Shown here in pieces: positions 1 to 5,082 of a stretch of DNA of 5,082 bases. A program made the position numbers and the translations under genes. A model generated the notes under the pieces. That model was not told where the DNA came from. It did no database searches and saw only the letters and a list, made by a program, of their open reading frames with translations. The DNA comes from Gallionellaceae bacterium (GTDB lineage Bacteria; Pseudomonadota; Gammaproteobacteria; Burkholderiales; Gallionellaceae). Within the stretch, counting starts at the first letter, position 1. The number at the start of each line of letters is the position of its first letter. The DNA is taken from NCBI GenBank assembly GCA_030646595.1, contig JAUSKS010000150.1, positions 1 through 5,082 on the forward strand. Direction: 5' to 3'.

Positions 1-237
1 AGTTTCCAGGCGCACATCCTTGAACATGCCGGTGGCAAACAAAGCGCGTATCGCAGCCGCAGCATGCTCATTATCCAGCGTATCGCCAACTTTGACGGGC
101 AGATAGCTGAACACTGTGCCCGGTTCGGTACGCTGTATACCTTCTACCCGGATATCCTTGACCACAAAGGGTTCGATGGCTGCGGCAGAAGTGGCATATA
201 ACAGGGGCACCAAGGCCGCCAGTTTGTTCATTTTCAT
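1..237 (-). CDS. bamA: BamA, outer-membrane protein assembly factor (N-terminal part only)
   Basis: The gene enters at 237 and runs off the left edge, so only 79 residues are present: the signal peptide and most of the first POTRA domain. BamA is the Omp85-family insertase that folds beta-barrel proteins into the outer membrane with the Bam lipoproteins. I translated this segment by hand. It begins [20 protein letters not shown], a short basic start, a hydrophobic stretch and an Ala-x-Ala type signal peptidase site near residue 20. The mature part starts IEPFVVKDIRVEGIQRTEPG and continues with VGDTLDNE and ALFATGMFKDVRLE, the typical POTRA1 pattern of BamA. The ATG shares ATGA with the rseP stop. 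No Shine-Dalgarno is visible (CCCCAACC precedes the ATG), so coupling to rseP is likely. Met3 (231-229) is a possible alternative start. The family call is firm; the beta-barrel lies outside the window. Confidence 0.94.
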   Translation of the reverse strand, partial: MKMNKLAALVPLLYATSAAAIEPFVVKDIRVEGIQRTEPGTVFSYLPVKVGDTLDNEHAAAAIRALFATGMFKDVRLET

Positions 238-1592
238 GGTTGGGGTACGAGACGGCTGATATCGTTATATAAGGCAAAAAACATCAAGGTAACAAGCAGT
301 GCGATACCTACCTTCTGTCCGGCCACCCATATCTTTTCCGACACGGGACTGCCTTTAATTAATTCCACCATATAATACAGGAAATGCCCGCCATCCAATA
401 AGGGAATGGGCAGCGCATTCAACACGCCCAGGCTGATACTGACCAGGGCCAGAAACCCCAGATAGGCCGCCACGCCAAGCTGTGCCGACTGCCCGGCATA
501 ATCGGCAATAGTAATGGGTCCGCTCAAATTTTTCAGCGAAATCTCGCCTACTATCATCTTGCCCAGCATTTTCAAACTCAACGCCGAAGTTTCCCAAGTC
601 TTGCGCATTGCCTGTCGCAAAGCAGGCAGAGGGGTATAGCGCACTTCGGTCCGTAGCGTATCAAACTCATGCTGATCGATCCGTGGTGCAGCGCCGATTT
701 TTCCTATGCTATGGCCCGCTTCCAAGTTGGCTTCAGGACTAACACTGATAGACAAGGAAGCGTTGTCACGCACAATTTCCAGTTGCAATGTTTGCCCTGG
801 ATGACTGCGCACAGCTTCTACAAATTCACTCCAACGCGTAATCGCTTGGCCATTAACGCTCACAATGCGATCATCGGCGCGCAAGCCTGCACCTTGTGCC
901 GCGCCTCCTGCGCTTATTTTTCCTATCACTGGCTGTATCAAAGGCTGAAAAGGTTGCAAACCCAGCTTTTGTAAAAATTCGCCATCCAGATCGCCTGGCG
1001 TTAGCGCATGTAGCGAAAGCAGATGTTGCTGCGTTTGTTCGGACGCAGTACGTGTTTCAATCTGCGCATCCGCACCTTGCAAGACCAGATTCATTAATAT
1101 CCAGCGCGCCTCATCCCAACTGGCAATCGCTTGTCCATTAATGCGGGTAATGGTTTGTTGCTCTTGCAGTTGCGCCGCAGCCGCAGGTGTTTGTGCCGGA
1201 ATTGCGCCCAGTATCGGTTTCAGGCCCGGCACACCATGCATGAATAGCACCCAATACAAAACAATAGCCAGAAGAAAATTTGCTAGCGGTCCGGCGCTGA
1301 CGATAGCCATACGCTGCAATACCGGTTTGCGGTTAAATGCCTGGGACAATTCATGCGGTGCCACCACACCTTCACGCTCGTCCAGCATTTTGACGTAGCC
1401 CCCCAAAGGAACGGCGGAGATCACCCATTCCGTTTCACTGTGCCCAAAGCGTTTGGTATATAACGCCTTGCCGAAGCCCACGGAAAAACGCAACACCTTG
1501 ACCCCACAGCGCCGCGCCACCCAATAGTGGCCGAACTCATGGAATACCACCAACACCGCTATCGCGAATATAAAAGCTAATACGGTAATCAT
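234..1592 (-). CDS. rseP: RseP, site-2 intramembrane zinc metalloprotease
   Basis: This inner-membrane protease cuts anti-sigma factor RseA after DegS has trimmed it, releasing sigma-E in envelope stress; the family also clears signal-peptide remnants. The protein has 452 residues (E. coli 450). The zinc motif HEFGH is at 18-22 in the first membrane segment. GPLANF (101-106) marks the second segment. Two PDZ domains follow, roughly 118-200 and 220-288, the second with [14 protein letters not shown] and DRIVSVNGQ. The second catalytic motif [11 protein letters not shown] ends at 402, with Asp400 as the third metal ligand. A last membrane helix lies near 425-445. All catalytic residues are intact. 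The start ATG shares ATGA with the dxr stop, and AGGAG lies 11 bases upstream inside dxr. The end overlaps bamA by ATGA. RseP and BamA side by side link sigma-E signalling with outer-membrane assembly. Confidence 0.98.
   Translation of the reverse strand: MITVLAFIFAIAVLVVFHEFGHYWVARRCGVKVLRFSVGFGKALYTKRFGHSETEWVISAVPLGGYVKMLDEREGVVAPHELSQAFNRKPVLQRMAIVSAGPLANFLLAIVLYWVLFMHGVPGLKPILGAIPAQTPAAAAQLQEQQTITRINGQAIASWDEARWILMNLVLQGADAQIETRTASEQTQQHLLSLHALTPGDLDGEFLQKLGLQPFQPLIQPVIGKISAGGAAQGAGLRADDRIVSVNGQAITRWSEFVEAVRSHPGQTLQLEIVRDNASLSISVSPEANLEAGHSIGKIGAAPRIDQHEFDTLRTEVRYTPLPALRQAMRKTWETSALSLKMLGKMIVGEISLKNLSGPITIADYAGQSAQLGVAAYLGFLALVSISLGVLNALPIPLLDGGHFLYYMVELIKGSPVSEKIWVAGQKVGIALLVTLMFFALYNDISRLVPQP
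264..295 (-). promoter_or_regulatory. Weak candidate sigma-70 promoter inside the end of rseP, towards bamA
   Basis: On the minus strand a TTGTTA (295-290) is followed after 18 bases by TATATA (271-266), within an AT-rich stretch of the last rseP codons and about 30 bases before the bamA start. Each hexamer matches the sigma-70 consensus at four of six positions. The overlapping TATAAC (269-264) is a better -10 but sits at a spacing of 20. Internal promoters for bamA inside rseP are known in E. coli, where they are sigma-E dependent; no sigma-E type GGAACTT...TCTGA pair was found here. The same bases encode the last RseP membrane segment, which could explain the AT-rich composition. Treat this as a low-confidence candidate. 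Confidence 0.15.
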
Positions 1593-2785
1593 CGTAAAAT
1601 AAACTCCTGTGCTGCCGTACGCGCTGCGGCATCGGCCTGTAATACATCTTCCAGCGTAGTAATTATTTGCACGGGCAAATCAGCCAGAACCTTTTCAATC
1701 AAACGTGGAATGGTCAGATAGGGAATTTGTTTCGCCAGAAAAGCAGCCACTGCAATTTCATTGGCTGCGTTCAGCACCACCGGGGCACTGCCTCCTGCCT
1801 GCAAAGCCTGATAGGCCAGCGCCAGACAAGGGAAGCGCACAAAATCGGGTTCCTCAAAAGACAGGGTTGCGACCTTGAATAAATCCAGCGCTGCCACGCC
1901 CGCCTCTATGCGCTGCGGATAAGCCAGGGCATAAGCAATAGGGGTACGCATATCGGGATTACCTAACTGCGCCAGTACTGAACCATCCACATATTGCACC
2001 AAGGAATGCACCACACTCTGCGGATGCACTACCACTTGTATCATATCGGCTGGAGCATTAAACAGCCAGTGCGCCTCGATAACTTCCAGCCCTTTGTTCA
2101 TCATGGTGGCCGAGTCCACCGAAATTTTTCGCCCCATCACCCAATTCGGATGGGCACACGCTTGCTCCGGCGTAACCGCTTGCAATTCCGTAAGCGCCGT
2201 ATGCAGAAACGGCCCGCCGGATGCAGTCAACAAAATTTTACTCACACCACTGGCGGCCAGATCACCTGCATAGCCACCCGGCACATATCTACCCGCCAGC
2301 GCCTGAAAAATAGCATTGTGTTCGCTATCAATCGGCAGCAGCGTTGCGCCATGCGCGCGCACTGCATCCATAAATACCTGCCCTGCCATGACCAGCGCTT
2401 CCTTGTTGGCCAATAAAATCTTTTTACCGGCGCGCGCTGCGGCCAAGGTTGGCGTCAATCCAGCTGCTCCCACGATAGCGGCCATCACGGTATCCACTTC
2501 AGGCAAGGACGCTACTTTTTCCAGCGCAGCCATGCCATATAACACCTCCACCGGCAATCCGGCAGTGGCAATGCGCTGTGCCAAACGGGTAGCGGCGACC
2601 TCGTCCAGCAGCACTGCGTAGCGTGGCTTAAAGCGTACACATTGCTGGAACAACAGCTCATCCTGACGGTGCGCAGTCAGTGCAACAATGCGGTAACGCT
2701 CAGGATGACGCGCCACCACATCCAGGGTGCTGGCACCTATGCTGCCGGTAGAACCCAGCAAAGTGAGTGAACTCAGCGTAGCCAT
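1589..2785 (-). CDS. dxr: 1-deoxy-D-xylulose 5-phosphate reductoisomerase (DXR)
   Basis: This cytoplasmic enzyme rearranges and reduces 1-deoxy-D-xylulose 5-phosphate to 2-C-methyl-D-erythritol 4-phosphate with NADPH and a divalent metal. It is the committed step of the MEP isoprenoid pathway and the target of fosmidomycin. The length, 398 residues, equals that of the E. coli enzyme. The NADPH-binding loop GSTGSIG is at 11-17 and LLANKEALV at 124-132. The metal site PIDSEH (151-156) supplies Asp152 and Glu154. TASGGPF (187-193), HPNW with His212, and the block around [19 protein letters not shown] (222-240), with Asn230, Lys231 and Glu234, form the active site. The flexible loop HPQSVVHS is at 254-261. 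Nothing is missing. The start overlaps the end of cdsA by 13 bases and has no clear Shine-Dalgarno, so translation is probably coupled to cdsA. Its product pathway feeds the substrate of UppS, encoded two genes upstream. Confidence 0.98.
   Translation of the reverse strand: MATLSSLTLLGSTGSIGASTLDVVARHPERYRIVALTAHRQDELLFQQCVRFKPRYAVLLDEVAATRLAQRIATAGLPVEVLYGMAALEKVASLPEVDTVMAAIVGAAGLTPTLAAARAGKKILLANKEALVMAGQVFMDAVRAHGATLLPIDSEHNAIFQALAGRYVPGGYAGDLAASGVSKILLTASGGPFLHTALTELQAVTPEQACAHPNWVMGRKISVDSATMMNKGLEVIEAHWLFNAPADMIQVVVHPQSVVHSLVQYVDGSVLAQLGNPDMRTPIAYALAYPQRIEAGVAALDLFKVATLSFEEPDFVRFPCLALAYQALQAGGSAPVVLNAANEIAVAAFLAKQIPYLTIPRLIEKVLADLPVQIITTLEDVLQADAAARTAAQEFILR
1604..1608 (-). promoter_or_regulatory. 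Ribosome binding site of rseP
   Basis: AGGAG on the minus strand, 11 bases before the rseP ATG and inside the last codons of dxr. The spacing is rather long but usable. It supports the ATG at 1592 as the rseP start and makes rseP one of only two genes here with a recognisable Shine-Dalgarno sequence. Confidence 0.6.
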
Positions 2786-3594
2786 AAGTCGTGGAACAAC
2801 AGTGCCAGAGCAGCCAGAGGCAGCGTGGCAGTCAGCGCATCAATGCGATCCAGCAACCCTCCATGGCCCGGCAGCAAAGTGCCGCTATCTTTCACACCTG
2901 CCTGGCGTTTGATGGCAGATTCAAACAAATCACCGATAACTGCGCATGCAGTTCCCAGCCACGCCACCAGTAATAGACTGTGTACTGTGTGTGCAGCAAA
3001 TAAATCACTGGCTGCAGCCACCAACAAGATATATACCGACACCCCCAGCAGTGCACCGACTACCCCTTCCCAGGTTTTGCCAGGACTGATGGTGGGTGCC
3101 AGCTTGTGCTTGCCAAATTTGCGTCCAGCAAAATAGGCAGCAATATCGGCCATCCAGACCAAACTCATGACGCCCAGTAACAAGTAAGGATTGTGTGTGC
3201 GCATATCCAGCATGGACAAACCCAGCGGGAGTAATACCAACCAACCAACCACAGCCATGCATAGCGGTTGGCGCACTTGCACAGCAAAAGCCAGCCACAG
3301 TGGCACCAGTACCAACCACAGCAGCGCGGACAGGCCATAAATAATCAGGTGCAGCATTACAGAATGCAGAAAATATTGCATACCCGCGATAGCCAGCATC
3401 ATGGCCATGGTCAGCCCTATATAAATCTTGCTCCATTTATTAGCAGAGAACCGGGCTAGATGCGCCCATTCGACGCTGCCTTGCCAGATGACACCAAGCA
3501 CCAGTATCGCCCATCCCAATGGGGGTAAGAAAAACAATGCCAGCAGGAATAACAGCAGCAGAATAAGCGCGGTGATAATACGGGTGCGCAGCAT
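2773..3594 (-). CDS. cdsA: Phosphatidate cytidylyltransferase (CDP-diacylglycerol synthase)
   Basis: An inner-membrane enzyme that joins phosphatidic acid and CTP into CDP-diacylglycerol, the precursor of all bacterial phospholipids. The protein has 273 residues, slightly shorter than E. coli CdsA, and is dominated by hydrophobic helices from residue 6 onward. The family signature is complete at 226-252: SAIKR, then KD (235-236), HGG (244-246) and DRID (249-252). The conserved SPGKTWEG block lies at 170-177, preceded by [12 protein letters not shown]. The acidic and basic residues expected at the active site are present. The ATG uses the last base of the uppS TAA (TAATG). No Shine-Dalgarno is visible; GGCCAAAAAATA precedes the start, and a strong hairpin lies 19 bases upstream in uppS. 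Reinitiation by ribosomes finishing uppS is the likely mode of translation. The end overlaps dxr. Confidence 0.98.
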   Translation of the reverse strand: MLRTRIITALILLLLFLLALFFLPPLGWAILVLGVIWQGSVEWAHLARFSANKWSKIYIGLTMAMMLAIAGMQYFLHSVMLHLIIYGLSALLWLVLVPLWLAFAVQVRQPLCMAVVGWLVLLPLGLSMLDMRTHNPYLLLGVMSLVWMADIAAYFAGRKFGKHKLAPTISPGKTWEGVVGALLGVSVYILLVAAASDLFAAHTVHSLLLVAWLGTACAVIGDLFESAIKRQAGVKDSGTLLPGHGGLLDRIDALTATLPLAALALLFHDLWLR

Positions 3595-4412
3595 TATTTT
3601 TTGGCCTGATCTGCCCGACCTGATAGATTTCTATCAGGCCGGGGCTCACCCATAGCCGGAGACTCTTGCATTTGCTCACTGGTACGACCAAAACGTCGCT
3701 CGCGCGATTGATAAAACTCAATGGCCAGTTTCAATGCCGCATCATCAAAAGCGGGCCATAAAGTATCGGTAAAATATAATTCTGTGTAAGCCAGTTGCCA
3801 CATCAAAAAATTGCTGATGCGCTGCTCGCCGCCCGTGCGTATGAATAAATCCGGTTCAGGGGCATAGGACATGGCCAGATAGGGTTCAAGTTGAGCCTCA
3901 GTAAAACTCGAACTATCCGCATCAGCTGTATTTTTTACCAAGGCCTGCACCGCTTGCATGATGTCCCAGCGCCCGCCGTAATTGGCCGCTATGGTCAAGG
4001 TCAGGGCATTATTATTGGCGGTAAGTTGTTCTGATTCAGTGATGGTTCGATTAAGATGCTCATCGAACCGGCTGCGATCACCTATCACTTTTAAGCAAAT
4101 ATTATTTTCGTGCAATTTGCTGACTTCGCGCTCCAGCATTTTCATGAACAACTGCATCAGGAAGGAAACTTCCTCCGCCGGACGGCGCCAGTTTTCACTA
4201 CTGAAAGCAAACAGTGTCAGGTATTCCACGCCTCGCTCACGGCAGGCCTTGACCACGGTGCGCACTGCCTCCACCCCGCGCTGATGCCCGGCTACCCGCG
4301 GCAACATACGCTGTTTGGCCCAGCGGCCATTACCATCCATGATAATGGCAATATGTCGCGGCACCTGCGCTACGGGGGGGATGGTGCGAGTGGAGCTTGG
4401 AAATAAGGCCAT
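3594..4412 (-). CDS. uppS: Undecaprenyl diphosphate synthase (cis-prenyltransferase)
   Basis: This enzyme condenses eight isopentenyl diphosphates onto farnesyl diphosphate in cis to give C55 undecaprenyl diphosphate, the lipid carrier for peptidoglycan and other surface polymers. The protein has 272 residues (E. coli 253). MDGNGRWA (25-32) holds the catalytic Asp26; His43 follows in the conserved GH. SSENW is at 71-75, NYGGRWD at 144-150, and the C-terminal block [18 protein letters not shown] begins at 185, followed by AYTELYF and RERRFG. About 29 residues after RERRFG form a polar tail that looks disordered and is longer than usual; its codons hold the hairpin at 3614-3643. The ATG at 4412 is the only standard start between an in-frame TGA at 4454-4452 and the first motif. 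No Shine-Dalgarno precedes it: the palindromic repeat ends three bases before the start codon. Seven consecutive C residues encode part of Ile-Pro-Pro at 11-13. Confidence 0.98.
   Translation of the reverse strand: MALFPSSTRTIPPVAQVPRHIAIIMDGNGRWAKQRMLPRVAGHQRGVEAVRTVVKACRERGVEYLTLFAFSSENWRRPAEEVSFLMQLFMKMLEREVSKLHENNICLKVIGDRSRFDEHLNRTITESEQLTANNNALTLTIAANYGGRWDIMQAVQALVKNTADADSSSFTEAQLEPYLAMSYAPEPDLFIRTGGEQRISNFLMWQLAYTELYFTDTLWPAFDDAALKLAIEFYQSRERRFGRTSEQMQESPAMGEPRPDRNLSGRADQAKK
3614..3643 (-). promoter_or_regulatory. Stable hairpin in the last codons of uppS, just before cdsA
   Basis: In the minus-strand transcript, arms of 14 bases (3643-3630 and 3627-3614) pair with 13 Watson-Crick pairs and one G-U; on DNA the core CCTGATAGA/TCTATCAGG is a perfect 9-base palindrome. 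The nominal loop is two bases, so the innermost pair probably opens. The structure lies inside UppS codons for about RPDRNLSGR and ends 19 bases before the cdsA ATG. A competing 8-base pairing exists: GGCCTGAT (3640-3633) can instead pair with ATCAGGCC (3610-3603), which directly precedes AAAAAATAATG. No U-run follows either form, so this is not a standard intrinsic terminator. The structure is read directly from sequence; a role in cdsA translation or mRNA stability is inference. Confidence 0.5.
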
Positions 4413-4415
4413 AAG

Positions 4416-4503
4416 ATCAGGATACAGGATGCAGGATATGGGATGCGGAATTCATGGCGGGAACGTATTTTTTAATCTTGTATCCTGTATCCAGCATCCT
4501 GAT
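4416..4503. repeat. Imperfect palindrome of GGATRY heptamers filling the frr-uppS spacer
   Basis: The 94-base gap between frr and uppS holds two 23-base arms (4416-4438 and 4481-4503) that are inverted copies at 20 of 23 positions, around a 42-base loop. Weaker pairing continues about six bases into the loop. Each arm is itself a tandem heptamer array. The left arm reads AGGATAC, AGGATGC, AGGATAT, GGGATGC (4419-4446). The right arm, read on the minus strand, gives AGGATGC, TGGATAC, AGGATAC, then AAGATTA (4500-4473). Exactly three bases remain on each side before the frr stop and the uppS start. In the operon transcript the arms form 20 Watson-Crick pairs, one G-U and two mismatches. There is no U-run after the stem, so it is not an intrinsic terminator. 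It resembles a dispersed intergenic palindromic repeat; that identity is inference because only one copy is visible here. Confidence 0.8.
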
Positions 4504-4506
4504 TTA

Positions 4507-5064
4507 TCAAACTGCCATCAGATCAGCTTCTTTGGCGTGTAGTGCCTTGTCTATTTCGACCACGAAACGATCAGTCAGCTTTTGCACTTCATCCTGCGCA
4601 CGACGTTCATCATCCTCGCTGATTTTTTTATCCTTCAGCAATTTCTTGAGATGTTCGTTGGCGTCGCGACGCACATTACGCACCGCCACCTTGGCATGCT
4701 CTACTTCGCTGCGTACTACCTTGATTAAATCCTTACGCCGTTCTTCGGTCAGCATTGGCATGGGTACGCGTATCACATCACCATTGGTAGCCGGATTCAA
4801 CCCCAGATCGGCATCGCGTATGGCTTTTTCTATCGGCCCTACCATGTTTTTTTCCCACGGCTGCACACCTATCGTGCGCGCATCCACCAGGGTCACATTG
4901 GCCACCTGGGAAAGCAGCGTGGGGCTACCATAATAATCCACCTGCACATGATCCAGTATGCCGGTATGCGCACGTCCCGTACGTATCTTGCCGAAATCCG
5001 CCTTGAGCGTTTCCAGCGTTTTGGTCATTTTCTGTTCAGCAGTCTTTTTGATGTCAGCAATCAT
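4507..5064 (-). CDS. frr: Ribosome recycling factor (RRF)
   Basis: A cytoplasmic factor that, with EF-G and IF3, splits the post-termination ribosome so that subunits can be reused. The length, 185 residues, is identical to E. coli RRF. The sequence shows the family landmarks in order: FGKIRTGRA (24-32), [10 protein letters not shown] (42-51), the domain-II region with IGVQPWEK (65-72), [13 protein letters not shown] (98-110), then [15 protein letters not shown] (128-142) with the functionally important Arg132, and a charged C-terminal helix. The start at 5064 follows AAGGAG by six bases and gives the normal N-terminus. In related clusters pyrH precedes frr; it would lie beyond the right edge. 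The stop is followed by the heptamer palindrome. No mutations or truncation are seen. Confidence 0.98.
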   Translation of the reverse strand: MIADIKKTAEQKMTKTLETLKADFGKIRTGRAHTGILDHVQVDYYGSPTLLSQVANVTLVDARTIGVQPWEKNMVGPIEKAIRDADLGLNPATNGDVIRVPMPMLTEERRKDLIKVVRSEVEHAKVAVRNVRRDANEHLKKLLKDKKISEDDERRAQDEVQKLTDRFVVEIDKALHAKEADLMAV

Positions 5065-5070
5065 CTACTA

Positions 5071-5076
5071 CTCCTT
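5071..5076 (-). promoter_or_regulatory. Ribosome binding site of frr
   Basis: AAGGAG on the minus strand, six bases before the frr ATG. It is the best Shine-Dalgarno sequence in the window and fixes the frr start. The six spacer bases are TAGTAG, two stop codons in the frr frame. Whether they also end the upstream gene, probably pyrH, cannot be decided from the 18 bases visible. Confidence 0.85.
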
Positions 5077-5082
5077 CGCCAC

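Noticed and set aside
71..277. Minus-strand open frame of 68 codons over the rseP-bamA junction
   Set aside because: It is out of frame with both genes; the frame starting at 237 gives a proper signal peptide and POTRA1 sequence.
238..400. Sigma-E promoter before bamA, as in E. coli
   Set aside because: No GGAACTT-like -35 with a correctly spaced TCTGA-like -10 was found on the minus strand in this stretch.
1994..2416. Plus-strand open frame of 140 codons opposite dxr
   Set aside because: His/Arg/Gln-rich composition, no recognisable motif, and complete overlap with an intact dxr; judged a shadow.
3005..3436. Minus-strand open frame of 143 codons inside cdsA in another frame
   Set aside because: The cdsA frame carries the complete family signature over the same bases; the alternative frame is rich in Gly, Trp and Cys with no family features.
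4416..4503. Intrinsic terminator between frr and uppS
   Set aside because: The stem is long but AT/GC mixed with a 42-base loop, and neither strand has a U-run after the 3' arm. The T-rich stretch (4468-4473) lies in the loop, not after the stem.
4473..4510. Sigma-70 promoter for uppS in the spacer (TTGATA at 4510-4505)
   Set aside because: No convincing -10 hexamer at 16-18 bases; GGATAC within the heptamers is a poor match and simply reflects the repeat.
4454..4933. Plus-strand open frame of 159 codons opposite frr, starting in the palindrome loop
   Set aside because: Its product is a Ser/Thr/Arg/Leu-rich string without domain features, lying antisense to a fully conserved frr. It is a shadow of the frr codon pattern.

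Overview
The window is a compact block of housekeeping genes, all read on the minus strand. In transcription order (right to left) they are frr, uppS, cdsA, dxr, rseP and the first 79 codons of bamA. This order is typical of the pyrH-frr...bamA cell-envelope cluster of Betaproteobacteria and Pseudomonas-like Gammaproteobacteria; E. coli instead places dxr between frr and uppS. The protein sequences, the order and the moderate base composition suggest a betaproteobacterium, perhaps of the Nitrosomonadales. That placement is inferred from general familiarity, not from any search.

Layout. frr (5064 to 4507) starts 18 bases inside the right edge behind a strong AAGGAG. A 94-base spacer follows (4413-4506), almost filled by an imperfect palindrome built of GGATRY-type heptamers. 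Then come uppS (4412 to 3594), cdsA (3594 to 2773), dxr (2785 to 1589), rseP (1592 to 234) and bamA (237 to the left edge). From uppS to bamA there is no intergenic DNA. The junctions are TAATG (uppS/cdsA), a 13-base overlap (cdsA/dxr), ATGA (dxr/rseP) and ATGA (rseP/bamA). This implies one polycistronic message with translational coupling. Clear Shine-Dalgarno sequences are visible only before frr and rseP.

How the genes fit together. Frr recycles ribosomes. Dxr makes MEP, the committed precursor of isoprenoids, and UppS polymerises isoprenoid units into the C55 lipid carrier for peptidoglycan and O-antigen. CdsA makes CDP-diacylglycerol for phospholipids. RseP is the intramembrane protease of the sigma-E envelope-stress pathway. 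BamA is the outer-membrane protein insertase. Apart from Frr, this is an envelope-building operon.

No mobile element, CRISPR array, RNA gene, defence system or novel protein was found. All the plus-strand open frames look like shadows. The parts worth a second look are non-coding or dual-coding: the heptamer palindrome between frr and uppS, which leaves uppS without a ribosome binding site, and a very stable hairpin with a competing alternative pairing in the last codons of uppS, just before cdsA.
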